A stretch of DNA of 64,000 nt. Source: Thermothielavioides terrestris NRRL 8126. Lineage: Eukaryota; Ascomycota; Sordariomycetes; Sordariales; Chaetomiaceae. This document shows positions 50,574 to 62,747 of the stretch, in pieces. Numbering within the stretch: position 1 is the first letter of the stretch; every line of letters starts with the position of its first letter. The notes beneath the pieces are model-generated. The model searched no databases, had not been told where the DNA came from, and worked only from the letters and a program-made list of their open reading frames with translations. A program made the translations under genes and the position numbers. The DNA lies in NCBI RefSeq assembly GCF_000226115.1, contig NC_016458.1, positions 434,001 through 498,000 of the forward strand. The letters are read 5' to 3'.

Positions 50574-52510
50574 ATTGCCTAGCTACTTCCTCTAATTAAA
50601 GTGTATTAGACTAGTATATAAGAGGAGGCTAGGTTACCTATAGGAAAGACGCTCTTCGAGGATAAGTAGCTTACTACCCTATAGGATAAGGGTATTGTTA
50701 GAGATAAGCACTATACTTACTAGCTCTAAGCTATTTATAATAGAGCCTAGAAGTTTTTAAAGGAAATAAATATAGTGTAGACCTAGATTATAAACTGCTC
50801 TTTCAATATATAAAGTATACTCTAGTTCTATAGTCGTCTCTAGCTCCCTATATAAGAGCCTCTAACTACTATGATTATCTAGCAGATCTATAACTTAGCT
50901 ATATCGAGATACCTAGAGCGTAATAGGCTATTTAAAATACTTTAGAGAGATTACTACTAGGATCTTATATCGTCTAATATAAAGTAGTTCGTTAAGAACT
51001 ATAATTAGTACTACTAAAGTAAAATCTTTCAACAACTATATTAAAGGCTTTTATAACCTTTGCCTATCTCTAATCGCTTCTAAAAGTAGATCTTTATTAA
51101 CTTTATAACCAACCTCCCTATAAGGGATAAGAGGGCGCTTAGCTACTTTATAGTAATTATCGACTACCTCTTTAAATATATATAGCTTAAGACGATATAT
51201 TCGATAGAAGTAGAAAAGTATACCCTTTAGTTCTATAATATATAGTAGCGTTTCTATAGGTTCCTAACTTAAATTATAACCGACTATAGGTTAGACTAGC
51301 TAAGTAGGTTCTAGACTATACTATATAAGGCGATAAAGGTAGAGTAGCTCTTGTCAACGTCTTACTATCCCTAGACGAATAGAGGGACAAAGTAGGTTAA
51401 TTAAAAGGTATAGGCGATCCTTTAGATCTTTGTTTCTTTTATATAGTACAACTAGCTTAAATATCTCCTAGCTTACTAGTTTATATTTAATAATAGGGAC
51501 TTGTCTATAATTAGAGTAAGTCTAAACTACCTTCTCTATAGGTTTAATATAAGTCCTATACAACTTATTACGATCTTAACGACGCTTATAGCCTCCTTAG
51601 AAGGCTATACTACTAGGTTCCTTCGCTATCTAAAGGAGGGAATAGAATAGACCTAAGTAGCTATTGTATATATATAACAACGGCAATAGGCAAATATAAA
51701 CTACTCCTGTCGCCTAGCTAAGCGGTTCTAGGTTAAAGACAAGGTATAGCTCTTCTTATATAATATAAAGATAAACTGCCTTAGTAAGAAGCTTAACTAG
51801 CTAAATGCTAAGTACAAGGTAGTTATAGTGCCTATCCCTTTAACGATAATGCTTAATATATTAAATAGCCTATACCTAACTTTCTATATTAACCTAGTTA
51901 AGTAAATAGCCTCCGACCTACTCCCTTTATAGAAAGTTATAAATAAAGGACTAGACCCTATATAGGTTATATTAAAAGAGGGTATTTCCTAGTAAGAGTA
52001 TAGGGTAGAGGCAATCTTTAAAGCTTAGAACGTAAGGGGAAGAGGGAACAACTATAATATATACATTAAGTAGGTAGGTTATAATAAACTAATGTAAAAG
52101 CCTTTAGAGAACTTTTTAGATACTACTATATTTAACAAGTTTAAGTAGGAATAGAGAGATATATAGTACAACAATAGGCTAATATTAAACTAGAGGAGAA
52201 AGGGGAAACGTTATATTCGTATATAAACTACCCTATAAAGACTAACAACTTAGATAAATATAACTACCTAGGTATAGAGAAATTACAATATACCTAAGTC
52301 TAGTTATCCTCTTAAAACTAAATAGAATATAGCTATATATAAAAAGACAATAAGATATATAAGCGGCATTATCTACTTTAGCTCTATAATAGGTCCTATA
52401 TCTAGTAGGTCCTCCTCCTTATCCTTAAATAGGTATATAGGCAGGGCGAGTATATATAGGGGCGGAATAGACGTATAAGGGGTATAAGGCAAAGGCGGTA
52501 TACACACTTA
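50574..52510 (+). pseudogene. element D integrase and chromodomain remnant
   Basis: Continuation of D pol after E-B. The zinc-binding N-terminus has lost its Cys/His codons. The core has FIVIIDYLFKYIQL (DDE first Asp), ITDYRLDQLSRF and STSYYPQTN. A C-terminal stretch, YRVEAIFKAQNV...NYNIYIKQVGYN...KPLENF, is a chromodomain, placing D among chromoviruses. About 330 bp of non-assigned sequence follow to the E-C insertion point. Confidence 0.8.
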
Positions 52511-52514
52511 ATAG

Positions 52515-53011
52515 TGAAATGGTACAAAACCTTTACACCAACCTACCCTACTATACCTAGGATCAGGCGTATAAGATAGCTCTTAAAGGAATACAGTGTA
52601 CCTCTAGATAGATGAAGATAGTGTATATCGAGTAGTAGGAAGGATATCTCCTAAGGGGAAGATATATAGCTCAAGTACGTCTAGTGGGATATAGTAGAAA
52701 GATAAAAGACAATAAGAATATAGTCAGAGCTTAATAGCTTAAATGCCTATCGTCTAGATAGAGGTAGAACAATGAAAGGAGAGGCTTAATAGCCTTCTTA
52801 GAAGAAGGAGGACCACTAATGTAGTGTCAACGAATATATATTGACAACTACTTAATGTCTTACTTAATAATAAAGAAGATAGGCTTAGCCTACTTAAATA
52901 TATATAATTAGAGGGCTAGACCCCCTAACAACGAATATAATACTCTAAGACAAATAGAAAAGTAGAAAAACTAGGTCCCCCTATATCTAGGTAGTCTATT
53001 ACCTTAATCTA
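52515..53011 (-). repeat. 3' LTR of E-C
   Basis: 497 bp, preceded on the plus strand by ATAG (CTAT in E-C's orientation) and followed by CACTTCCCTTT, the polypurine tract in reverse. Confidence 0.9.
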
Positions 53012-53999
53012 CACTTCCCTTTCGAGCTTGCTATACGCTCCTATAGGCAAGCTTATACCTTAAAAGCTCTCTTAGTAGGCGCTTCTTATCGTCGCTACTC
53101 TTTGAGCTACTCCCTATATATAGCTCGCTCAGCTTACGAAGGTCCGATTGGCTATAGTAGCTAATCCTACCATCTTTTATACTCCTCTACCTCCTTGATA
53201 TATATATCTTAGCTCTACCACTATACTAGATACTTATACTTATAAGCGAAGGTATAGTCGTATAGGTCGTATAGTAGTAGGCGAAGTAGACGTCTAGGCT
53301 TTATAAGCTCTTTATAAGGGCATTTGCTATAGTGCTATACTGAAAGTAACGTCTAGCTAAATGATGTAGGTAATCTATATGCCTAAAGATGCTTTTGTAC
53401 TAGTGTATAAAGCATCTTAAGGTAGTCTAGCCTCTTTATAAGCGTATAGATAAGCGTCTCCTCTTCCTAGAGGTAGGGATCGAGTACTATCTTCTTAAGG
53501 GCTACCTATACTAGTGCCCTAAGGTCCTTGACTAGGTCGCTACTAAGGAGGCGCTCCTAGTCCATCTTGTCTATAGGGGTATTAACAAACCTTTATATTA
53601 TAGTCGTTTATAGTATAATAATCTCTATAATCTTAGCTTTAATATCCTACTAGGTTGATATATTGTTAAGATCTTCTATAAATGCTACTAACGGACTTGA
53701 AGTAGCTTGCTAGTCCTCTAGTCGGAGGGGTAGAACGGTGCTAGATACTAGAAATGTACTCTATAGCTATTGTCCAAGGTCGCCTATAGGGTCTTGCAAA
53801 GGCGGTACGCTACTTAGCTATCTATCTAGTAAGAGTCCTACGACCCTACGGTAGTATACCTAGTAGGCTATATCCTTCTTTGACTAGGGCGCGAAGATGA
53901 TTTAGGTGGCGGTAATCACTCCTTTCTCGCTCTAGTTAGGGAGCTAGGCTTCCCTAAACTCGTGGTAGAACACTCGCCTTAGCCTTCTATTGGAAAAGG

Positions 54000-56900
54000 G
54001 GTTTCTAATCGGGGTTCCCCTCTTCCCTTTTAAATAGGGCAACAATTTGATCTTACCCTTCTTCTTCCGTCTAGACGGAGAAGACAACGAATAAGAATAT
54101 ACAATGTAAAAAAGAGTACTAAAGAGTAGTATATAGGACTTTTATAGAACAAAATGAAAAACCGCTTTACCTATACGATCGTCGAAGAAACTGAGGATAA
54201 TCTCGCCCTCCTCTATCTCTACTTAGTTAAGGATTCTTTTAGGACTCTTCGTCAATCCCTAAAATTGCTCTTAAGTAGATAGTTATATTAGAGATAGTAG
54301 GCGATTCCGCTAAGCAATCTTCTTAGAGACGATATATACCTAGACTATCTTCTTCTCTATAATTAGATTAACGGTAATTAGGTTGCTATTATAGTAATCG
54401 AAGGTTAGGGTAATATCTTTGATGAACAGTATACTAAGGATTGCTTTATAGCTACTAGTAGTGTCCTTGGTTATAAAGAAGTGAAGGTTGATACTGACTT
54501 CTCTTAGATATAGAGTGATCTAAGTCTCTTCGATAAACGGTACTAAGCTATAAAGACCCTTTAAAATGACCTTAGTAGGCTAGTATAGTATTATATACTT
54601 TTCGACAATACTTATTAAGATATAGTTATACTCTAAACTAGAGTCGATTAGAGCAAGGTACTTATTATAATAGCCCTTCTCGAACTAGATATATAGAGTA
54701 GGAAAAGACTATACTCTTATTATCGCACTAAGTTCTATACGCTATAAGACCGAAAGCGTCGAGATAGACTTTTAGAGTAGGGTATAGATATAATCGTCAA
54801 CGTCTTTAGGTAGACCTTTATAAATCTAATACTTTTAGAGACTTCCTATATAGATGCTCTATACACTATCCTTAGTGACTCCGAAGATTGCTAGAACCGT
54901 CTTAGTCTAACTAGAGGAAGAGTCGTCAAACGTATTTATATTAGTGTATAGAGCCTATATATAGACCCCTTATATCTTTTAGTATAGTAGTTAGTCTATT
55001 AGGCTTAAGAATATTAGACCCTTTATAGTCAATGACCTTAACGTTAGTAGAAATACCCTATAGATATACGATTAGAGCGTCTTTGTACTTAGGCGAGATA
55101 TAGACTAAGTCATTAAAGGTTAGACCGATCTTCGCCTTTATCGTAGTATAGATTATATCCTTTATATATAGAGGCAATGTAGTAACCTTTAGTATAGGCG
55201 GCTTAGACTATAGCTCCTCTTTCTTTATACGATTTACTATAGCTAGGTTCTTAAGGATAGTTATATAAGGAGGCTCCGCTAGAGGTATAGGAGTACCGCC
55301 TATCTAGAAGTCATCTTCCCTTTTATCCTTAGTAAACCGACGTTTAGTAGGCGGTATACCTTAAAGTATAGTCTCTACTTCTTTGTCTACTTCCTCCTTA
55401 GCTTCCCCCTTAGTCTAGTTAAAGAGAGGAAGAGGTAGTCGACGGAATTCGTTAGCCTTTAGTATAGGCTATAGGACAACCTTCTAAGTTAAGATACGAC
55501 CTCCCTTTGATAGAACTATATAAAACGACAATTGATTAGACATTATATAATAGAAGGCGAAGATAAGCTTAGGCTCCCCTTCGTATATAAGACGATTGAT
55601 CGTTGTCTAGACGGTCGTAGGCTCCTAATATAGTTTAGGCTACTAGAGGTAGTATTTATTTAGTACTAGGGATATATCTAGCTTAAATAGACGACTATTT
55701 AGGCATTTATATTTACAATAGTATACTTAGTATATAGGGTAGCTATTATACTATAGGCAATAGGCTATATATATAAGGACAAGCTAGCCAATCTTACTAA
55801 CCTCTTATATATTATTAATATCTACCTTTATAAAGGTGATCATCTCAGCTAGTATATAGCCCTTTTTACTTCTATCGCTAAGGCAGTAGTCTATACCTTT
55901 ATAATATATCAGACTTATAACTATAGCTTTTATAGCTTCTATATACTCGAAGACTATATAGTTAGAGTCATTGTAATAGTAGCAATAGCTAGAGCTTATA
56001 GGTCTACTATAGCTAAGAGGACAACTATCAATATATAGGCCAGTAATAAAGCTAATACGTCTCTCCTATAAGTAGCTCTACTATTAGAAATATATCTAGA
56101 AAACCTTAATCTCGTTAGAAGTAGGATCAATTCTATATAAACGGAGGGCCTCGATCTTTTGTTCGAACTACTTAGCGATCTTCTACTTCTAGATATATAG
56201 ACGCTAGAGCTAATTAGCTAGATCGTCGATGTCGTTGGGCGTAGGTATAAGAGCTTTCTTTGGCTCCTCCTCTTCCTACTCCTATAGCTTAGGGGTCGTC
56301 TTAATAGTAGGCGTAGCCAAAGGCGAATAGTACTTCTATAGATCGATTTTACGTTTATAGGTCTTAAGAAAGAGGTCTTCTACATTGAGACCCTTTTAAA
56401 AAGTATTTTAAACGAACTTGAGGAAGTCTATTTACTTTATAGTATAGATAGAGTCCTTATCGTCCTTCTTTAAGGTATACTAGTAGTCTTTAAGAGCTAC
56501 CTAGATCCGTTAATCAAATATATACTATATAGTCGAAACAATTATATACTATAGCTCCTTATAAACTTTGGTAGAGACGATAGTATATATATAGTTAATT
56601 AACTCGAAGTAGTTGTAGATAACCTTGTCGATTGGCTAGTATCTCCCTTCGATTAGATTATAAAGGTAACCTCCGTCTCTATACTACTTAGGATCATCGC
56701 CCTTCTAACGCTTTAGGAACTTAGCTTTGAAAGCTACCTAGGTCTCTTAGTCCTTTTTCTCCTAGTGACAAATAATAGGCTAGATTATAGTATTATATTA
56801 AAGCTCGAATAGATATATATAGGTCTTGTTATTAATAATCTAATGAGCCTTGTACATTTCTTCGAAGGTCTCGATCTAACGTATAGCATTCTAACTAGAG

Positions 56901-57000
56901 AAGTAGCCCTAAAGGCTAGCCTTCGCTAAAGTTAGAAAGGTCGTACTAAACGTAGTAGTAAGAATATACTTAGTCATCTTCTTTAGAGCTTTAGCTTTAA
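54000..57000 (-). pseudogene. E-C gag and protease-like remnant
   Basis: Reverse-strand homologue of E-A 21,351-24,369, recognisable throughout. Fewer RIP changes are seen in some parts (for example CTTAACTAAGTAGAGATAGAGG). It ends at the deletion junction near 53,950. Confidence 0.65.
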
Positions 57001-58103
57001 AGAGACTAAAAGGTATTATTATAGATACCTTTATATAGATAGGCGAAGTAGAGGTATTTAGTAAAGACGGAAGGGGTGTCTATACCGCTTTAGCTAGGTC
57101 TTTTTCGCTTAGTATACTTTAGAAAGGCTATAAGATAGATATATCCTTAGACTCTCCCTTGGAGGTTAGTATCAAGATTAATAGTATTGTAGAGGTCGAT
57201 AGAATTCTTAGAGCTTCTATAGACAGTGTATATATATATCGCTAGAGTCTAGTCATTAGACGTTTAGCTATTGTCTTTAAGAAAGGCAACGACTATATTG
57301 ATAGACTGTAAAAAGACTAATATATATACTTCTATAGGAATATCGACTCCTTTAACGTCTGTCTAGAGGAAGAAAACTTTTTAAAAAGCTAGGTTCCTTT
57401 GGAATATATAGTCTAAACACCTCGAAGGATAACTATAGGTTCCTTATAGATTACTTAGATACCTTTAGCAACTAATATACTAGACCTAACTAGTATAATA
57501 ATAATAAAAGTATAGCTCTTAAAAAGAAAAGTAAAAGTCTATACCAAGACCTTATATCCAATATAAAATAGTACTAGATATACTATTAAAAGGAGCTAAG
57601 TATTATAAAGGTATAGTCCTAAGCTTAGAAGCTTATAAGTAGCTACTACGTTTAACCGCTTTTATAACTAGTTTGGCTAGACTAGGGAAGAAAATAATGA
57701 TCGATAAAAATTCTATCCCTATCTCTACTTAGGAGGATAAAACTATCGTCTTTCGATTAGATTAACGTTTTATAACCGCTATATCGATAATAACGAAGCC
57801 TTAATAAGTCTTCGAAGTGCTAGGGATAATAAGATATCTTTTCAATGCCCTATATTATCTAGGTAAAGGAAGGTCTCTTAGGATAAAGTCTTAATAGACC
57901 TCTAGAACGTATATACCTCAATAGGTTTCTATGTCTCTTAGAGATGCTAGTATCGGTATACTAGAGCCTCAATAGGTCGGCTATATCGTCGTTATATAGC
58001 TATTAATATAGCATTGTATAGTTCTACGATCTTAGAAGACTTTATAGTCTATACTATCTTGTTTAGATATAGAGCTAAGCTCCTCTCTAATTAAGCCCCT
58101 ATT

Positions 58104-58600
58104 TAAAATAGTGTAAAACCTCTATACCAACCTACCCTACTATACCTAGGATTAGGTATACGAGATAGCTCCTAAAGGAATATAGTGTACCTCTAGACAA
58201 ATGAAGATAGTATATATCGAGTAGTAGGAAGGATGTCTCCTAAGGGGAAGATATATAGCTTAGGTACGTCTAGTGGGATATAGTAGAAAGATAAAAGACA
58301 ATACGAATGTAGTTAGAGCTTAATAGCTCGAATGCTTATTGTCTAGATAGAGGTAGAACAACGAAAGGAGAGGCTTAACAGCCTTCCTAGAAGAAGGAGG
58401 ACTACCAACGTAGTGTCAACGAATATATATTGACAACTGCTTAATATCTTGCTTGATGATAAAGAAGATGGGCTTAGCCCACTTAAATATATGTGATTAG
58501 AGGGCTAGACCCTTTGACAACGAATACAACGCTCTAAGATAAACAGAAAAGCAGAAAAACTAGGTCCCCCTATGTCTAGGTAGTCTATTACCCTAATCCA
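58104..58600 (-). repeat. 5' LTR of E-C
   Basis: 497 bp, ending CTAATCCA on the plus strand and followed by ATAT (58,601-58,604). Confidence 0.9.
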
Positions 58601-58604
58601 ATAT

Positions 58605-59730
58605 CCTCGAGTATATACTAGAGAACTATATACCTATAGCCTTTGCAATTAGAATATAGAAGCTTAAACGCCTTATAAGGCGTATAGAGAGCGTAGCAAA
58701 TACTATAATATAGCACCTACGCCTTAGCTATATAGGCCCTAGAGCGTTAGAACACTTCGTCAACTATTTAAGAGGAGGCTAAATTAAGGGTATTCCAACT
58801 ATTGAATATAATAGCTATAGCCTTAGTAAGTTAAAACGCTGCTTTAGCCGAATACTAAGACCGTTTAACTTTAGCCTAGGCGATTAGATCGCCCTAGACC
58901 TTTATCTTTATAAGGAAGGCCAATAGGGTTTTAAATATCTGCTCTTAGCGATAGATCGTTACTTAGATCTTATATAAGATTACTACCTATACAACTACGA
59001 GGCGGCTAGTATCTTAGTAGCTATTAAACACCTTATATAGTTCCTTAGAACATAGTATAAACTATAGATCAAAGTTCTAGAGTATAACAACGAGTTTACC
59101 TAAATAAGCATTATCACCAACTAGGCGTATAAGTAAGGCATTAAAATAGAGCCCTCTACGCCTAATACCCCTACCTAGAATAGTAGTATCAAGCGCTTAG
59201 GGGGTATAATTAAAGAGAAGGCTAGAGCAATAGCCAACAGTATATAGTTGCTATAGCAACTGTGGCTAAAGATTACTAGAGTAGCAGTATATCTATATAA
59301 CAGAATACCTCGTTTAACTATTAAATAGAGAACACTACTAGAGCGCTTTTATAGCTCCCTAGCTACTAGAGACGGCCTTAATATATTAGAGCACAAGCTA
59401 TACTAAAGCTACTTAAAGGTCTATAGCTATAAGGCGTTTACAATAATAGATACTACGAAGAAGAAGTAAAAGCGCTTAGAGCACCTCTAACTAAAAGTAT
59501 AGGTTAAGTATCTTGTTAGATACAACTCTTTGAACATCTATCGCATCTAGAACCTATCTATTAACTAGGTGGTTTATATTTATAATATTATCTTTAATAA
59601 AAAACAAGTGTTCTCTAGCAACAAGGAGGAAATCGCTTAGAGCCTTGCCTAGGTGGACCTTAAAGAGTTGAAGCACTAGCTTTAAGCTAGGCACGTAGAT
59701 AATACTAACTATAATAGCGACAACGAACTA
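58605..59730 (+). pseudogene. copia integrase remnant
   Basis: Starts with a GAG-pre-integrase segment (LRLSYIGPRALEHFVNYL-like) and continues into the catalytic core: IALDLYLYKEGQQGFKYLL, LLAIDRYL, VLEYNNEFT and KRLGGIIKEKARAIA, where the catalytic Glu codon has become AAG (E to K). It is in the copia plus orientation. The upstream protease is the inverted piece at 32,862-33,269. Confidence 0.8.
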
Positions 59731-59976
59731 TTGCCTATAGTAGAAGAAGAAGAAGAGGAGCTTGCTATAGCGATAGGTATACTATCAGAGACTAAACAAG
59801 TAGAAGTGATTACTACTACTAAAGAAGCCTTAGATACTATTGTAGTAAAGGGCGATACCTCTAGAACCTTTCCTAAGTTCCTATATCTAACCCTACTACT
59901 AATACTACTGGCTATACTTATAGTAGTAGCTTTCGTTAGCTTATTACCTTTATTATCACTACCTTCTTCTAAATAG
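59731..59976 (+). pseudogene. copia pol linker fragment
   Basis: An 81-codon uninterrupted stretch (MPIVEEEEEELAIAIGILSE, then a hydrophobic LTLLLILLAILIVV) between the integrase and RT parts. It lies in the variable linker of copia pol, which is often acidic. It survives open only because it contains few Gln and Trp codons; it is not an independent gene. Confidence 0.5.
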
Positions 59977-60239
59977 AGAGAGAGCGCCCTTAGTGCACCC
60001 TAAACTAATGCTAAGTATAAGTTTAAACTATAGTAGGCGGCCTTCTATATAGGAACGCTAGGCCTAAAAGCGGAAGCTAGGCGCCTAATTTGGAAGATAA
60101 CCTACTTAGCTAAATAGAAGAAAGAAGAAAGGAAGCTTATATATAAGAAGGTTACCTAACTAAAGCGAGTAAACAAGCTAAATACTATCTACTAGTTATA
60201 GCTACTACTAGAGCTAAAATAGTACTTGGATCTTAAGGG

Positions 60240-61850
60240 CTATCTACTAGGAGAGCTATTCCTAGAGGCTAAATATAATTACCTATATAGCTATAAGATT
60301 AAACAATCCTAAGAGGAGGTTAACTATAACGACGACTAGGTCAAAGGCAACTAGATCCTTAATAGTATATAGGTATATATCTATAAGCTTAATAAGATAG
60401 AGTACCTCGTCAAATGTAAAGCGAGACTTATTATTTATAGCGATCAACAATAGAAGACCTTAGTAAAAGAGAACTATATAGCAACACTAGCTATATAATC
60501 ATTTAAAATAGTCTTTGCAACTATAGTATAGTTCGACCTCGAACTAAAGCAGTTTAATATAATTAATACGTTTATAAATATAGAGATCGATAAGAATGTC
60601 TTTATATAGATGCTCTAAGGCTATTAGAGGCCTAGAACAGTATTAAAGCTAAAAAGGGCTCTATATAGCCTATAGTAGTCGCCCCTCCTCTAGCAAAGGG
60701 CATTGACCAGTACGCTAGAGAACCTAGGCTTCTAAGTAGTACCTTAGGGACCCTATATTATAACAAACAAAGGTATTATTATCTTCTTCTATATCGATAA
60801 TATCGTTCTTATATATTGTAAAAGAGACTATAAGTATATAGAAGAACTGATCAATAGCCTAAGAGCCTATTATAAACTTATAAAGGGCGATGACCTATAT
60901 TAGTTTCTTGGAATAGAGGTCTACTACGATCGAGCAAAGTGCCTAGTATAGCTTAGCTAGATAGTGTATATCAAAGAGATCTACTAGCTTACGTAAAATA
61001 AGAAGACTGAGAAAACGCCTATAGATATAAAGGAACTACTCCTATACCTAGAGATCGCAACTAGCGGCTTAATAGGCCTATATCAAAGGAAGATCGGCTC
61101 TACCCTATATATAGCTATCAATACTCGGCTAGATATTGCCTTTGCAACGTTATAGCTTATATAGTTCAATTAGAACCCTAGTCTAGAACACTATAAGGTA
61201 GCTAATAGAGTGCTATATTACCTCTACGAGATATAGTTCTTAGCGCTCCAACTAAGTAATAGCGATATCCTAATTATAGCTAGTAATACTAGCTTTGCTA
61301 ACAATAGCCTCGACTAAAAGAGCTTATAAAGATACGCTATTATACTATTTAATAAGCTTATTATATAGTATACTAATAAATAGGATACTATTACTACGTT
61401 AACTATAGAGATAGAACTCCTTGCCCTAGTATAGGCGGCTAAAGAAGGTATATTCCTACAACGCCTATTAAAGGAGTTGTCGATCGAACTAGACGACTAC
61501 TACCTTTCTATTTAATATAATAACCGCTAGACGATCTAGCTAATTATAGCCGAAGTGGCTAACCTATAGACGAAGTTGTAGTATATTGATATCTATAACT
61601 ATTAGCTACGTTAAAAAGCGTAGAATAAGAGGGTTAAAGTAGAATATATACCCTCTAAGGAAATGCTAATAGATAGCCTAACGAAGGTATTGAACCTAGA
61701 GCCTTATAAGAGGTTCGTTGCTAAGTGCAACCTAATCGATATTAAGCACTTAATCGAACTATATACTAACTAGGTATATAAAAAGAAACAACTAGTGGTT
61801 AAGCTAGTAGCTATAGCTAAGAAGAAGGTTCGGTTTACAACCTAAGTATA
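60240..61850 (+). pseudogene. copia reverse transcriptase and RNase H remnant
   Basis: RT_2-type domain: KYKARLIIYGDQQ, FDLELKQFNIINTF, LKRALYSL and IIFFYIDNIVLIY (YVDD box as YIDN). RNase H at about 61,270-61,700 has SNTSFANNSLDQKS, ALVQAAKEGIFLQRLL and RVKVEYIPSKEMLIDSLTK. This order (integrase before RT) defines Ty1/copia. Only TAG/TAA interrupt. Confidence 0.85.
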
Positions 61851-62014
61851 TAGAATTAAGAGGGGCTAGCACTTAGAAGGATCTAGGCAATAGAAGGTAG
61901 AAGAACATCAACACTATAGAACAACCAAATTAGGAAGATCAATAGGATAGCGATAGCATTAAGATTGCTAAATGCGGTAAATAGGCCAGAGCTATAGCTC
62001 GACCTAGGGGGGTA

Positions 62015-62232
62015 TATTAGAACCTAGGCCTCAATACTAGAGGCTTAGCACCTATAGGCTATACTACTGTAATTAGGATCCACTAGGGCTATAGATCTGG
62101 ATGCCTAGAGTAGCCCTCCTCTATATACACTTTGATCAATACAACGAACAACACCTTCATTGATCACCATCTTTGTGTATCAGGCACTTCTTGATAGCTT
62201 CATTGTCTCCATCCTACGTAGTAGCTCTGTCA
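62015..62232 (+). repeat. right LTR of the copia element
   Basis: 218 bp. Its first 115 bp or so are RIP-mutated (CTAGG, CTATAGG, CTATATAC) and its last 100 bp are not (TCAATAC, CTCCATCC, CTGTCA), the mirror image of the left LTR. Confidence 0.92.
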
Positions 62233-62237
62233 GGTGG
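62233..62237. repeat. right target-site duplication GGTGG
   Basis: Directly follows the terminal CTGTCA of the copia LTR and equals 15,505-15,509. Confidence 0.92.
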
Positions 62238-62640
62238 GACCACAGTGTTGATAATCAATCGCCTAGCCACTGGAATATAGCTTCGGGGAGAGTATCGTTC
62301 CTCACAGTTATACCGGGATTTAGGGCGCCGCCCAACACGACCGGGACTTGTGAACAATGCTAGGAATGGTCGTGTGAACGATCATCGACTGCTGGCCGGT
62401 ACAGTATATTGGCGAGTTAGGAAGGTCAGCACTGTGGGTTAGATGAATCACGGCCAACGTGATTTCTCCTAGCAGGTATTTTCGGCGCCCTCAACTCCCA
62501 CGCCGACGGCCGAATAAGCCCCTTTCCTGTCGCTCCATACTTCGAGCGTTTTCCGCAACTTACACAACGCCAGTGACTCCTCAGCCAATGTGCTCTTAAT
62601 CTTGCCGTCGTCTCTCTGACCGCGTGGATTTGTTGACTTT

Positions 62641-62670
62641 CATCGAAAAAGGGGTCATCGAAAAAGGGGT
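62641..62670. repeat. 15-bp tandem duplication
   Basis: CATCGAAAAAGGGGT occurs twice in direct succession, 25 bp before the poly-T tract. Confidence 0.9.
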
Positions 62671-62692
62671 GCTCCTTAACCAAAGGGACAGC

Positions 62693-62695
<3 letters not shown>

Positions 62696-62746
<51 letters not shown>
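62696..62746. repeat. 51-nt poly-T homopolymer
   Basis: An uninterrupted run of T. It could be a mononucleotide microsatellite or the poly-A end of a reverse-inserted retroposed sequence. I see no LINE or SINE body or clear target duplication beside it. Homopolymer length is unreliable in assemblies. Confidence 0.85.

Positions 62747-62747
<1 letters not shown>

Larger units (their letters stand above)
52515..58600 (-). mobile_element. gypsy element E-C, internally deleted, reverse orientation
   Basis: 6,086 bp with 497-bp LTRs. It has the E gag and protease-like part, then jumps at 53,946-53,958 (minus-strand TTTAGGGAAGCCT) straight to the last 0.9 kb of the accessory frame. Compared with E-A it lacks the 7,045 bp between two near-identical 13-mers at 24,369-24,381 and 31,414-31,426; 13,130 minus 7,045 predicts 6,085. 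RT, RNase H, integrase and the C48 core are gone, so it could only move in trans. Flanks in its own orientation: ATAT at 5', CTAT at 3'. Confidence 0.9.
15510..62232 (+). mobile_element. nested, RIP-mutated LTR-retrotransposon block bounded by a Ty1/copia element
   Basis: The outer element is a Ty1/copia retrotransposon of about 6.2 kb in three pieces: 15,510-17,687 (LTR, gag), 32,862-33,269 (protease, now reversed) and 58,605-62,232 (integrase, RT, RNase H, LTR). Everything else in the block entered it later. LTRs are 218 bp each, start TG, end CA (or its TA derivative) and are flanked by GGTGG. A polypurine tract (AGGGGGG) stands just before the right LTR. Order inferred: copia, then gypsy D into copia, then E copies into D and copia, then an inversion between E-A and E-C. 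RIP acted throughout: almost no CpA/TpG, abundant TpA, and every frame riddled with TAG/TAA. No member can be autonomous. Confidence 0.93.

Noticed and set aside
15728..62014. AT-rich block considered as a centromere core or mitochondrial insertion
   Set aside because: Reading frames of LTR elements and exact LTR pairs account for nearly all of it, and the AT bias is explained by RIP. A pericentromeric position is still possible but not shown.
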